In this document: in pieces, positions 49,789-59,801 of the stretch | How the letters are laid out: every line of letters begins with the position of its first letter | Position numbering within the stretch: the stretch's first letter is position 1 | Assembly (NCBI GenBank): GCA_020851785.1 | Contig: JADZCC010000034.1 | Location: forward strand, 62,001 to 126,000 | Source of the DNA: Anaerolineales bacterium | Lineage (GTDB): Bacteria > Chloroflexota > Anaerolineae > Anaerolineales > Villigracilaceae | Length of the DNA: 64,000 bases | Direction: 5' to 3' | Notes under the pieces: model-generated | Told to the model about the DNA's origin: nothing | What the model saw: the letters and a program-made list of their open reading frames with translations, nothing else | The model's database searches: none | Made by a program: the position numbers and the translations under genes

Positions 49789-50781
49789 TTATACAAATCG
49801 TTCGGCAAAGTGACAAGCCACAAAATGGCCCGGCTTTAATTCGCGGAATTCAGGACGTTCTTCGGCGCAAACTTTTTCGGCGATGGGACAGCGCGTGCGG
49901 AAGCGACAGCCCGACGGCGGGTTGACCGGCGAAGGCACATCGCCTTCCAACAAAATGCGCTTGCGCTTTGATTCCAGAATCGGGTCTGGAATTGGCACAG
50001 CGGAAAGGAGCGCCTGCGTATAAGGGTGTAACGGATTGGTGTACAAAGCGTCGCTATCGGCAAGTTCCATCATCACGCCCAAATACATCACCGCCACGCG
50101 ATCGCTGATGTGACGCACCATGGAAAGATCATGCGCGATAAAGAGATAGGTTAAACCAAATTGCTCCTGCAATTCCTGCAAGAGGTTAATCACCTGAGAT
50201 TGAATCGAAACATCCAAAGCGGAAATCGGTTCGTCGCAGACGATGAACGGCGGCTGAAGCGCCACGGCCCGCGCAATCCCAATGCGCTGACGTTGCCCGC
50301 CGGAAAACTCATGTGGATAGCGGCTGGCAAAGGAAGGATTCAGGCGCACCAATTCGAGCAGTTGCGCAACGCGATCCTGCACTTCCGCGCCCTTGGCGAT
50401 TCCATGCACCACCAACGGCTCGCCGATGATTTCGCCCACCGTCATCCGCGGATTTAAACTCGCATACGGGTCTTGAAAGATCATCTGCATTTTTCGCCGC
50501 ATCAGGCGCAATTCTTCGCCTTTTAATTCAACCAGGTTTTTCCCGTCAAAATTGACTTTGCCGCTGTTCGGGCGGTGCAGTTGTAAAATGGCGCGACCCG
50601 TAGTGGATTTACCGCACCCCGACTCGCCCACCAACCCCAACGTTTCGCCTTTATGCACTTCAAAGGAAATGCCATCCACCGCGTGGACTGCGCCAACTTG
50701 TTTGCGAAACAAGCCTTTGTAAATTGGAAAGTGCATTTTTAAGTCTTCGACTTGCAAAAGCGCTTCTGGTTTCGTAGTCAT
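49789..50781 (-). CDS. Oligopeptide ABC transporter ATP-binding protein (OppF-type)
   Basis: [49 protein letters not shown]. Confidence 0.94.
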   Translation of the reverse strand: MTTKPEALLQVEDLKMHFPIYKGLFRKQVGAVHAVDGISFEVHKGETLGLVGESGCGKSTTGRAILQLHRPNSGKVNFDGKNLVELKGEELRLMRRKMQMIFQDPYASLNPRMTVGEIIGEPLVVHGIAKGAEVQDRVAQLLELVRLNPSFASRYPHEFSGGQRQRIGIARAVALQPPFIVCDEPISALDVSIQSQVINLLQELQEQFGLTYLFIAHDLSMVRHISDRVAVMYLGVMMELADSDALYTNPLHPYTQALLSAVPIPDPILESKRKRILLEGDVPSPVNPPSGCRFRTRCPIAEKVCAEERPEFRELKPGHFVACHFAERFV

Positions 50782-51776
50782 TAACGCGCTCTCCCAGTTT
50801 TAGTATCTACCCAGCAAGCCACACGATGTTCCGTGCCAACCGTTTCCAACATTGGGTTTTCCTTCCAACAGCGCTCCATGGCCCACTTACAGCGCGGCGC
50901 AAACGGACAGGCCGTCGGCTTCTCATACAAGACGGGCGGCAAACCCTCAATCGAAGTTAACTTCTTGCCTTCTTTTTGATCCAAGCGCGGGATACTACCG
51001 AGCAATCCCAGCGTATACGGATGCGTAGGATTGGCGTACAACTCATTCACCGGCGCTTCTTCAACCACAAAGCCGCCATACATCACCACCACGCGTTGCG
51101 CCAGCCCGGCCACAATGCCGAGGTCGTGCGTAATCCAAATGATGGCCATGCCGATCTCGTCGCGCAGGCGTTTTACCAGTTCCACAATCTGCGCCTGAAT
51201 GGTGACATCCAACGCCGTGGTTGGTTCGTCGGCAATCAAAATTTGCGGACTGCAAGACAAGCCCATCGCGATCATCACGCGCTGACGCATGCCGCCAGAA
51301 AATTGATGCGGGTAATCATCCAGCCGGTCTTTCGGATTCGGAATGCCCACCATGGCCAGCAATTCCGCCACGCGATCGCGCGCCTGCGTACGCGACATGC
51401 CCACGTGCAACATCAACGGTTCTTCCAGTTGTTTGCCAACCGTCAAGACCGGGTTCAATGAAGTCATTGGGTCTTGAAAGACCATGCTAATTTGCGCGCC
51501 GCGCACATGCCGCAGTTCCTCAGCGGACATTTTCAAAAGGTCGCGGCCAAAGAACAAGGCCTCGCCAGCCGTCACCTTACCGGGAGGCGACGGAACCAAT
51601 CCCATGACTGATAACATCGTTACGCTTTTTCCACATCCACTTTCCCCCACCACCGCCAATGTTTCGCTTTCCTTCAAACCAAATGAAACTCCATTCACGG
51701 CGTGAACAGTTCCATCTGGCGTCTTGAACTGTGTTTCAAGGCCCTTTATATCCAGCAAAAAATCAGGCATCCGCAA
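50781..51776 (-). CDS. Oligopeptide ABC transporter ATP-binding protein (OppD-type)
   Basis: [50 protein letters not shown]. Confidence 0.94.
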   Translation of the reverse strand: MRMPDFLLDIKGLETQFKTPDGTVHAVNGVSFGLKESETLAVVGESGCGKSVTMLSVMGLVPSPPGKVTAGEALFFGRDLLKMSAEELRHVRGAQISMVFQDPMTSLNPVLTVGKQLEEPLMLHVGMSRTQARDRVAELLAMVGIPNPKDRLDDYPHQFSGGMRQRVMIAMGLSCSPQILIADEPTTALDVTIQAQIVELVKRLRDEIGMAIIWITHDLGIVAGLAQRVVVMYGGFVVEEAPVNELYANPTHPYTLGLLGSIPRLDQKEGKKLTSIEGLPPVLYEKPTACPFAPRCKWAMERCWKENPMLETVGTEHRVACWVDTKTGRAR

Positions 51777-52036
51777 GTCCTTCTCTAACTTTAGGATTTT
51801 TTATTTTCGGCGTACTCGGATTCAGGCCCGCGCCTGAAAGCAGGGGAAATTATACCTAATTCTTTTCGAGCGTCAAATGAATTATTTTACCAAACACGCT
51901 CCCCATTGAGCGGGACGCGCCGCGCCGCCCTACCCCAAGCCTGCTCCTACATTAAATGGCATTTCCCCAGCCCAGGCATTGACACGCCTCACCGCATCCC
52001 ATAGAATAAAAAATATCGCTTTACAAGGAGGAGCAA

Positions 52037-52426
52037 ATGCTCAAAGAATTCAAAGCTTTTATCATGCGCGGAAACGTACTGGACCTGGCGATTGCCGTCA
52101 TCATCGGCGGCGCCTTCGGCAAAATCGTCAGTTCGCTCGTAGCCGACATCCTCATGCCAATCATCGGGCTGATCATGGGCGGCGTGGATTTCAGCGGGCT
52201 GGCCCTCACCATCGGCGAAGCCAAAATCACCTACGGCGTGTTCATCAACAATGTGATTGACTTTCTGATCATCGCCTTCGTCATTTTCTTAATCGTCAAA
52301 TCCGCCAACGCCCTCAAAAAGCCGGAACCTGCCGCCGCGCCCACTACCAAAGACTGCCCGTATTGCTACAGCGCCATCGCCCTCAAAGCCACGCGTTGCC
52401 CGCACTGCACTTCAGAAATAAAATAA
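52037..52426 (+). CDS. mscL: Large-conductance mechanosensitive channel with C-terminal zinc ribbon
   Basis: [45 protein letters not shown]; tail [18 protein letters not shown]. Confidence 0.94.
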   Translation: MLKEFKAFIMRGNVLDLAIAVIIGGAFGKIVSSLVADILMPIIGLIMGGVDFSGLALTIGEAKITYGVFINNVIDFLIIAFVIFLIVKSANALKKPEPAAAPTTKDCPYCYSAIALKATRCPHCTSEIK

Positions 52427-52450
52427 TTTTTAATCGGTTTCAATTTCCAT

Positions 52451-52482
52451 GCTCTGACGCAGGTCGCGGCCTGCGTCAGAGC
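52451..52482 (+). terminator. Perfect hairpin between mscL and the helicase gene
   Basis: gctctgacgcagg-tcgcgg-cctgcgtcagagc. Confidence 0.55.
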
Positions 52483-52497
52483 ATTTATAATACCGAC

Positions 52498-55400
52498 ATG
52501 GATTTCCTCAATAAACTAAACCCTCAACAAAAAAGCGCAGTCACAGCCGGGGAAGGTCCGGTTTTGGTCGTCGCCGGGCCGGGGTCCGGGAAGACGCGCG
52601 TACTCACACAACGCATCGCCTATCTGATCGCCAATCAAGGCGTGCGCCCGTGGCAAATCCTCGCCGTCACCTTCACCAACAAAGCCGCCAAAGAAATGCA
52701 AGAGCGGGTGAAGGCGATGTTAAATGAGCAAGCCATTGAAGGGATGATGATTGGCACGTTTCACTCGATCTGCACGCGCATTTTACGGCGGGAAGCCGAA
52801 CACCTGCCGATCGAATCGAATTTCGTGATTTTTGATTCTGACGATCAGGAACGAATCGTCAAGACGATTATCAAGGAATTTAACCTCAACGAGAAGTTAT
52901 ATCGCGCCAACAGCGTCCACGCTTCAATTTCCCGCGCCAAAAACGAATTAATCCCAGCCGACGATTATCCGATTAACACCTATCGCGATGAAGTCGTCAA
53001 GCGCGTCTATGCCGAATATCAAAAACGGCTGGTCTCCATGAACGCCGTGGATTTTGACGATATCCTCTTCTACGCCACGCGCCTGCTGGAAGACGTGCCA
53101 GCCGTGCGCGAAAAATATGCGCAACGCTTTCGGCATGTGCTGGTGGACGAATTTCAAGACACCAACAGCGCGCAATATGCGCTGGTAAAAAGCCTTTCTT
53201 CGCATCATCGAAATATCTTTTGCGTCGGCGACCCGGACCAATGCTTTCCGGGGGATGTGAAAATTCAGACCCCGCATGGGCAGAAGAAGATTGAAGACAT
53301 TAAACGCGGCGATGAGGTCATCGCCGCCAGCGGACGCGGCTCGGTAATGACGGCTTCCGTAGCCCATGCAGGAAAAAGGATATTTAAGGGCAACCTCGTC
53401 CGCGTTAAAACAAAAAGCGGCCAGATTATCCGCGCAACGCCCAACCACATTATGTTTGCCCGGTTGGGAATGAAGCCGGGCTTGCATTACGTCTATCTGA
53501 TGTACCGCAAAGACAAGGGCTATCGGGTTGGCATTGCCTCGCATGCCCGGAGCGACGGCGCTTCGCTAAAAATTGGATTGCAGGTTCGCAGTAATCAGGA
53601 AAACGCCCACAAAATGTGGGTCCTGAAAGTTTGTTCAGATCGCAACGAAGCCCATTACTGGGAAGCGTACTATTCGACATCGTATGGCGTTCCAACCAGC
53701 GTGTTTCATGTACGCGGACGCCGAATGCGCATGTCGCAAGAATACATCAACCGGCTGTTTACCGAAATTAACACAGATGAAAATGCCCATCAACTATTGA
53801 CCGATCTCGGCATGGATTTAAAATACCCGCACTACATTCCACAAGGCACGTTCAGAAACATTGTTAATTTACGTTACTTTGGCGACGGCAGAATTACCGA
53901 AGAATCCCCCTGGCACGCTCATCGCGTGGACTTGTGGAGTAGCGACGAGCGCCTCGGCAGGCAACTCAAGGCGGATGGCTACAAACCCCGTACGCGCAGT
54001 CGCAACCACTGGCGCATTGGCGTCAACCGCTTGCAGTACGACGATACTCAAGACGTCGCGCAAAAATTAAGCGAAGCCGCCAATGACGCTGAAATTGTGA
54101 CGGGCGCATTCCTTGTAGACAAAGGCGCATCTCCAATCGCCAATAAATTCAACCTCATGCCCGCCAGCCACTTACACCCATCCATGATTGTAGCCATCGA
54201 AAAGCAGGGAAAGATCGTCGAAGACGAGATCGTGGAAGTGACTCACGAGCCCTACAACGGAACCGTCTATGACTTTGAAGTGAAAAATCTGCACAACTAT
54301 ATCGCCAATGGCGTCGTCGTCCACAACTCGGTGTATGCCTGGCGCGGGGCGGACTATCGCAACGTGCGCCGCTTTGAACAGGATCACCGCGACGCCACCG
54401 TAGTTTTGCTCGAACAAAACTATCGCTCGCGCCAAAACATTTTAGACGCGGCCATGAGCGTGATTGACCGCGCTCAAAACCGGCGCAAGAAAAAACTTTT
54501 CAGCGATCGCGGCGCGGGCGAAAAAATCTTCTTCTACGAAGCGCGGGACGATTACGGCGAAGCCGCGTTTGTGGTGGACACCATCGCGCAGTTGGTCGCC
54601 TCCAGCGAGTTTGAGCCGCGCGATTGCGCCGTGATGTATCGCACCAACGCCATGTCGCGTTTAATTGAAGAAGCCTTTTTACAGGCGCGACTTCCCTATA
54701 AATTAGTCGGCGCGCAACGCTTTTACGGCCGCCGCGAAGTGAAAGACATGATCGCCTTCATGCGCCTCGTCCACAACCCAGCGGACGAAGCCAGCCTGGA
54801 TCGCATCATCAACGTGCCGCCGCGCGGCGTGGGCGAAAAAACGTTAACCACGCTCCACGTCGTCGCCCGCCAGAACCACGTCTCGCCTGCCAGCATTTTG
54901 CTCGACCTGGCGCGCGGCTCCGATTCTCCATATTACAAATCCTTCACCGGCCGCGCCGCGCTTCCGCTGGCAGATTTTGGCGGCCTGTTTGCCAACTGGC
55001 GCGCGCTCGCGCAAACCGGCTCCGTTTCCGCGCTGTTCGACCAAATCGCCAAAGACATTAATTATCAAGCCTACATCAAAGACGACGATTCAGAAGAAAG
55101 CGCCGACCGCTGGGAAAACGTGCAAGAACTGCGCCGTCTCGCGCAGGAATACGACACGCGCACAATGGACGAGTTCCTCGAAAACATCGCGCTCATCGCC
55201 GACCAAGACACCATCACCGACAATAACGCGCCCACCTTGCTCACGCTTCACGCCGCCAAAGGGCTGGAGTATGGCGTGGTCTTCATCGTTGGGCTGGACG
55301 ACGGCATCATTCCGCACAGCCGCTCATTCGACGAACCCGAACAAATGGAAGAAGAACGTCGCCTCTTTTATGTCGGCCTCACCCGCGCCAAAGATCGCCT

Positions 55401-55752
55401 CTATTTGCTCAGAGCCATTCAACGCGGCGGGCGCGGCATGAGCGAAGAAACTTTCCCTTCGCGATTTATGGACGACATCCCCGAAACTTTACTGGTAGGC
55501 AAAACCAGAACTGGACGGCCCCTCCGCAGTTCGTCCTCATCAACGACTTGGTCGCGCCCGGCCCCGCCCAAAGTGGATTCTGTTCCAACCGGCCAATACA
55601 AAGCTGGGATTCGAGTCAAACATCCCGTATGGGGCGAAGGCATTATCCTGAACAGCAAGTTACAAGACGGCGACGAAATTGTAGACGTGGTCTTTGAATC
55701 CGTCGGCATCAAACGCCTCGCCGCCAGCTTGGCCAAGCTCACCATCCTCTAA
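52498..55752 (+). CDS. pcrA: UvrD/PcrA-family superfamily 1 DNA helicase, interrupted by an intein
   Basis: LNPQQKSAVTAGEGPVLVVAGPGSGKTRVLTQRIAYLI, AVTFTNKAAKEMQER, VDEFQDTNSAQY, VGDPDQ//SVYAWRGADYRN, TLHAAKGLEYGVVFIVGL. Confidence 0.94.
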   Translation: MDFLNKLNPQQKSAVTAGEGPVLVVAGPGSGKTRVLTQRIAYLIANQGVRPWQILAVTFTNKAAKEMQERVKAMLNEQAIEGMMIGTFHSICTRILRREAEHLPIESNFVIFDSDDQERIVKTIIKEFNLNEKLYRANSVHASISRAKNELIPADDYPINTYRDEVVKRVYAEYQKRLVSMNAVDFDDILFYATRLLEDVPAVREKYAQRFRHVLVDEFQDTNSAQYALVKSLSSHHRNIFCVGDPDQCFPGDVKIQTPHGQKKIEDIKRGDEVIAASGRGSVMTASVAHAGKRIFKGNLVRVKTKSGQIIRATPNHIMFARLGMKPGLHYVYLMYRKDKGYRVGIASHARSDGASLKIGLQVRSNQENAHKMWVLKVCSDRNEAHYWEAYYSTSYGVPTSVFHVRGRRMRMSQEYINRLFTEINTDENAHQLLTDLGMDLKYPHYIPQGTFRNIVNLRYFGDGRITEESPWHAHRVDLWSSDERLGRQLKADGYKPRTRSRNHWRIGVNRLQYDDTQDVAQKLSEAANDAEIVTGAFLVDKGASPIANKFNLMPASHLHPSMIVAIEKQGKIVEDEIVEVTHEPYNGTVYDFEVKNLHNYIANGVVVHNSVYAWRGADYRNVRRFEQDHRDATVVLLEQNYRSRQNILDAAMSVIDRAQNRRKKKLFSDRGAGEKIFFYEARDDYGEAAFVVDTIAQLVASSEFEPRDCAVMYRTNAMSRLIEEAFLQARLPYKLVGAQRFYGRREVKDMIAFMRLVHNPADEASLDRIINVPPRGVGEKTLTTLHVVARQNHVSPASILLDLARGSDSPYYKSFTGRAALPLADFGGLFANWRALAQTGSVSALFDQIAKDINYQAYIKDDDSEESADRWENVQELRRLAQEYDTRTMDEFLENIALIADQDTITDNNAPTLLTLHAAKGLEYGVVFIVGLDDGIIPHSRSFDEPEQMEEERRLFYVGLTRAKDRLYLLRAIQRGGRGMSEETFPSRFMDDIPETLLVGKTRTGRPLRSSSSSTTWSRPAPPKVDSVPTGQYKAGIRVKHPVWGEGIILNSKLQDGDEIVDVVFESVGIKRLAASLAKLTIL
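53242..54327 (+). mobile_element. Intein (362 aa) in helicase motif III
   Basis: Starts CFPGDVKIQTPHGQKKIEDIKRGDEV, block-B-like RATPNHIMFA, ends VYDFEVKNLHNYIANGVVVHN followed by Ser; exteins rejoin as VGDPDQ-SVYAWRGA. Confidence 0.96.
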
Positions 55753-55775
55753 ACGTCACTGTTGGGAAACTACCC

Positions 55776-56228
55776 ATGTACTATCGCCTGCTCTATCTCG
55801 CCTATCGCATTTTCTGCTTCCTCTTTCGTCCCGTCCGCATGGGCGTGCGCGTGATGATGATTCAAGACCAGTGCGTGACGCTCGTCCGTCAGACCTACCT
55901 GCGCGGCTGGTTCATGCCCGGCGGCGGACTCAAACGCGGCGAAACGCTGGAGCAGGCCGCCCGCCGCGAAGCCCGCGAAGAAACCGGCGCCGAATTGGGC
56001 GCGCTCACGCTGATGGGCGCCTACACCAACTTCGCAGACTGGCGCACCGATCATAACCTCGTCTTCGTCTGCCGCGATTTCAAAATCATCGGCACACCCG
56101 ATCAAGAGATCGCCGAGCTAAAAACCTTTCCGCTCGATCAACTCCCCGCAGACCTCTGGCCCGGGCATTCCCGCCGAATTGAAGAATATCGCCAGCAAAA
56201 AAATAGTCCGCAATTTGGAGAATGGTAA
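55776..56228 (+). CDS. NUDIX hydrolase
   Basis: GGGLKRGETLEQAARREAREETGAELG Nudix box. Confidence 0.94.
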   Translation: MYYRLLYLAYRIFCFLFRPVRMGVRVMMIQDQCVTLVRQTYLRGWFMPGGGLKRGETLEQAARREAREETGAELGALTLMGAYTNFADWRTDHNLVFVCRDFKIIGTPDQEIAELKTFPLDQLPADLWPGHSRRIEEYRQQKNSPQFGEW

Positions 56229-56792
56229 ATGCAGATCAAATTACTTTGGGATATTTTCTGGCTCTTTGCGCGCGTGGCCTTGTTTTCATGGGGCGGCGGC
56301 CCGGCTTCGCTGGCCCTAATGCAACGCGAAGTGGTGGACGCCAACTGGATCAGCAACGAAGAATTTGCCGACGCAGTGGCAATTAGCAACGCGCTCCCCG
56401 GCCCGATTGCGCCGCAAGTCTCCGCCTATGTGGGGTACAAACTTTCCGGCATGGGCGGGGCCATCATCGCCACAGCCGGAACCGTCCTGCCCACCACGCT
56501 TCTGATGTTAATCATGATCGCCTACTTCTTCAACATCAAAGATTCGCCCGCGGTGGCCGCCATGCTCAAAGCGGTGCGGCCGGTGGTTGTGGGCCTACTC
56601 CTGTGGACGGCCTACATCATGGCGTATTCGGTTTTCAGCGTCAAAAAACTGGGCTGGGGCGGTGGGCTAATGCAAAACAAAACGCAGGCGCTGATTGCCC
56701 TCGTCGCGTTTGCCTTGTTAACGCTGACGGAACTTAATCCCGTCTGGCTGGTGGTGGCTGGGGCGGCGCTGGGGTTTGCGCTGTATCGTTAA
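56229..56792 (+). CDS. Chromate transporter family protein (single CHR domain)
   Basis: FARVALFSWGGGPASLALMQREVVD, ISNALPGPIAPQVSAYVGYK. Confidence 0.88.
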   Translation: MQIKLLWDIFWLFARVALFSWGGGPASLALMQREVVDANWISNEEFADAVAISNALPGPIAPQVSAYVGYKLSGMGGAIIATAGTVLPTTLLMLIMIAYFFNIKDSPAVAAMLKAVRPVVVGLLLWTAYIMAYSVFSVKKLGWGGGLMQNKTQALIALVAFALLTLTELNPVWLVVAGAALGFALYR

Positions 56793-56841
56793 AGTTTTTT
56801 CATTGGTACAATACCGTTGAAATTCACTACGGAGAAGTCCC

Positions 56842-57867
56842 TTGAAAGAAACGTTGAAAATTGTCATCCCAATGGCTGGCTGGGGCACGCGGATGCGCCC
56901 GCACACCTGGAGCAAACCCAAGCCTTTGGTGAGCGTGGCCGGAAAAACCTCGCTCGAACACCTGCTCGATATGTTCAAAACCGTCCCGAACGCCGAACAA
57001 GCCGAGTTTATTTTTATTGTCGGCCCGTTTCTCGGCGAACTTCAAGTCCCCGCTTTTATTAAAGAAAACTACCCAGACTTAAAGGCCCATTTTGTGGTGC
57101 AACACGAAATGAAAGGCCAGTCCCACGCTTTGGCCTTGGCCCGCAAACATTTAAGCGGCCCAATGATCATGTGTTTTTCGGACACGTTAATGGAAACCGA
57201 TTTCTCCTTCCTCGCGGACGAAACGGCGGACGCGATTGCCTGGGTGATGCCCGTGCCAGACCCACGCCGCTTTGGTGTGGCGGAAGTCAACGCAGAAGGC
57301 TGGGTCAAGCGCTTTATTGAAAAGCCGCAAAGCCTGGAGAACAACCTTGTGGTGGTCGGTTGCTACTATTTCAAAAGCGCCGAAAAACTACTGGAAGCGA
57401 TTGACGAACAAATCGAACGCCAGATCACGCTCAAAGGCGAATACTTCCTCACGGATTCAATCACGCTGATGATTGAGCATGGCGCCAAAGTTCGCACGCA
57501 CGAAACTGCCGTCTGGCTGGATACCGGCACGATTGAAGCGACGCTGGAAACCAATCAGGTCTTATTGGAAAAACTCGGCGGCGCTCCGGCGCAGTTCGCC
57601 GACTCCAACGTGGAAATTATTGCGCCGGTCTTCATTCATCCCAGCGCTCAAGTCTCAAATTCCAAAATTGGGCCACACGCTTCGATTGGCGCAAATTGCA
57701 AGATCGAAAACGCGCAAATTGACTCGAGCATCCTCGAAGCCGGGTGCGAGATCAAAGATGCGGCGCTGACTCGCTCATTGATTGGCCGGCAGGCTTCGGT
57801 TAAAGGAAGAGGCGATTGTCACGCGGCGTCTGTAAACATCGGCGACAATTGCTCAATCGTCTTGTAA
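56842..57867 (+). CDS. Sugar-phosphate nucleotidyltransferase (RmlA/GlmU-like N-terminus plus hexapeptide repeats)
   Basis: IPMAGWGTRMRPHTWSKPKPLVSVAGKTSLEHLLD, hexapeptide-repeat C-terminus. Confidence 0.9.
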   Translation: MKETLKIVIPMAGWGTRMRPHTWSKPKPLVSVAGKTSLEHLLDMFKTVPNAEQAEFIFIVGPFLGELQVPAFIKENYPDLKAHFVVQHEMKGQSHALALARKHLSGPMIMCFSDTLMETDFSFLADETADAIAWVMPVPDPRRFGVAEVNAEGWVKRFIEKPQSLENNLVVVGCYYFKSAEKLLEAIDEQIERQITLKGEYFLTDSITLMIEHGAKVRTHETAVWLDTGTIEATLETNQVLLEKLGGAPAQFADSNVEIIAPVFIHPSAQVSNSKIGPHASIGANCKIENAQIDSSILEAGCEIKDAALTRSLIGRQASVKGRGDCHAASVNIGDNCSIVL

Positions 57868-57868
57868 G

Positions 57869-58090
57869 ATGGAAGTTGTCGAGTGCCGCCGCGACCCAAT
57901 CCGCCGGAGCGGATATGCCGAACGACCGCTTTCGCTCGTCTGGCAGGGCGCGCGTCATGAAATTGCCGAGGTGATCTCGCGCTGGAGCGGGCAGGGCGAA
58001 AAAGGCTTTCAGGTGAAAACGGCGGATGGGCTGGCGTTTGAAATTACCTATTTGGAAGACGCCGACGACTGGCTCGTCGAACCGTTGTAA
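57869..58090 (+). CDS. Small conserved protein, unknown function
   Basis: 73 aa ORF packed between two co-directional genes. Confidence 0.5.
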   Translation: MEVVECRRDPIRRSGYAERPLSLVWQGARHEIAEVISRWSGQGEKGFQVKTADGLAFEITYLEDADDWLVEPL

Positions 58091-58117
58091 AATGATAAAA
58101 AACCATAAGGAGAATCA

Positions 58118-59296
58118 ATGCAAGAAATATCCACCGTGAATCGCTTGTCCAAACGCGTCGCCGGGTTGAAACCCAGCGGCATCCGCAAGTTCTTTGATAT
58201 TGCCGCCACCATGAAAGACGTGATCTCGCTGGGCATTGGCGAACCAGATTTCACCACGCCCAAACCCATTTTGGATGCGGGCATCCGTTCTCTGCAAAAT
58301 GGCGAAACGCATTACACCTCCAATTGGGGCAAAATGGAATTGCGTCAGGCGATTGCCGACAATTTGAAGCGCCTGTATCAAGTTAAATACAACCCGGCCG
58401 ATCAAATCATCGCCACGGTTGGCGGCTCGGAAGCGCTGTATCTTTCCTTCACCGCCATCCTCGACCCGGGCGACGAAGTGATCATTCCCACGCCGTGTTT
58501 TGTTTCCTATCAAGCTGAGGTAATCATGGCGGGCGGCGTGGCGGTGGAAGTCCCCTGCCGCGAAGAAAACCAATTCATGGTGGACCCGGCCGATATTCGC
58601 AAAGCCATTACGCCGCGCACCAAAGCGCTGTTCTTTGGCTTTCCCAACAACCCCACCGGCGCTGTCGTCACCCGCGAAGTGATGTTGGAAATTGCGGCCA
58701 TCGCCGAAGAAAACGACCTGATCGTCGTCTCCGACGAATTGTACGACCGCCTGGTATATGACTTTGAGCACGTCTGTTTTCCATCGTTGGGCGAAAACAT
58801 AAAGAACCGCACCATCCTCATTGGCGGCTTTTCCAAAGACTACGCCATGACCGGCTGGCGTATCGGCTATGCTTGCGGTCCCACCGATTTAATTCAAGGG
58901 TTGGTGCGTATTCATCAATACACCATTATGTCCGCCCCCACCACCGCGCAAGATGCGGCGCTCGCGGCCTTGCTGATTGGCGACCCACACGTGGAAGAAA
59001 TGCGCGTGGAATATGATCGTCGGCGCAAGCTTTTAGTAGGCGGATTAAACCGCCTCGGGCTGACGACCTTTGAGCCGCGCGGCGCTTTTTACGCATTTCC
59101 CAACATCCGGGCCTCCGGCATGGACGATGAAACCTTCTGCCAAAAATTATTGGAAGAAGAACACGTAGCCGTTGTGCCAGGCAGTTCGTTTGGACCCGGC
59201 GGCGAAGGTTTTGCCCGCGCCTGTTACGCCACCTCCTACGAAAAAATTGAGGAAGCCCTGCGCCGCATGGAAAGATTTATGAGCAGGCATGGGTGA
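58118..59296 (+). CDS. Class I/II PLP-dependent aminotransferase
   Basis: LGIGEPDFTTPKPILDA, FPNNPTGAVVTREVM, IGGFSKDYAMTGWRIGYACGP. Confidence 0.95.
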   Translation: MQEISTVNRLSKRVAGLKPSGIRKFFDIAATMKDVISLGIGEPDFTTPKPILDAGIRSLQNGETHYTSNWGKMELRQAIADNLKRLYQVKYNPADQIIATVGGSEALYLSFTAILDPGDEVIIPTPCFVSYQAEVIMAGGVAVEVPCREENQFMVDPADIRKAITPRTKALFFGFPNNPTGAVVTREVMLEIAAIAEENDLIVVSDELYDRLVYDFEHVCFPSLGENIKNRTILIGGFSKDYAMTGWRIGYACGPTDLIQGLVRIHQYTIMSAPTTAQDAALAALLIGDPHVEEMRVEYDRRRKLLVGGLNRLGLTTFEPRGAFYAFPNIRASGMDDETFCQKLLEEEHVAVVPGSSFGPGGEGFARACYATSYEKIEEALRRMERFMSRHG

Positions 59297-59310
59297 GAAT
59301 TAGAGAGTAG

Positions 59311-59356
59311 AAAAATCGTGCAGAGTTTGGACAAAACTCTGCACGATTTTTTTTTT
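59311..59356. terminator. Rho-independent terminator between convergent genes
   Basis: aaaaatcgtgcagagttt-ggac-aaaactctgcacgattttttttt. Confidence 0.85.
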
Positions 59357-59361
59357 GCCGA

Positions 59362-59727
59362 TCACCCGCCTGCAATTTTGACTTTATATCCCAGCTTAAT
59401 CAAAATCTCTGCAATTTTTTGGCGGTGTTCGCCTTGAATTTCAATCACGCCATCTTTAATCGTCCCGCCCGTGCCGCATTGTTGCTTCAACTTCTTTGCC
59501 AGGGCCTTCATATCCTCTGCATTTAATGCAAGATTCTTCACCAAAGAAACAGGCGTGCCATTCCGCCCGCTGGTCTCACGGTGCAGATAAATCGTCTGTT
59601 GTTGTGGCGGCAGAGATTCCCCTCTCCTCAAAGGACGTGTGCCCGTTAGGGTAGAGGGGTTAGGGGTGAGGTTTTGTTTTTTTCTTAAATCTCCAGATTC
59701 AGAAGACCAAACCGTTTTATTTGACAT
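59362..59727 (-). CDS. yciH: SUI1/eIF1-like translation factor YciH with repeat-derived N-terminal insert
   Basis: MKALAKKLKQQCGTGGTIKDGVIEIQGEHRQKIAEILIKLGYKVKIAGG. Confidence 0.9.
   Translation of the reverse strand: MSNKTVWSSESGDLRKKQNLTPNPSTLTGTRPLRRGESLPPQQQTIYLHRETSGRNGTPVSLVKNLALNAEDMKALAKKLKQQCGTGGTIKDGVIEIQGEHRQKIAEILIKLGYKVKIAGG
59618..59675. repeat. R1-type palindromic element, in frame inside yciH
   Basis: ttcccctctcctcaaaggacgtgtgcccgttagggtagaggggttaggggtgaggtttt; shares ggacgtgtgcccgt(t)agggtagagg with 7458-7482. Confidence 0.8.
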
Positions 59728-59741
59728 AAATCCATTATAAA

Positions 59742-59795
59742 CGTCCCGCAGGTTAGGCTCAATGATTAAAGTTAACTTGAGAAACCTGCGGGACG
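59742..59795 (-). terminator. Hairpin between yciH and the DEAD-box helicase gene
   Basis: cgtcccgcaggtt ... aacctgcgggacg. Confidence 0.5.
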
Positions 59796-59801
59796 ATTTA
59801 A

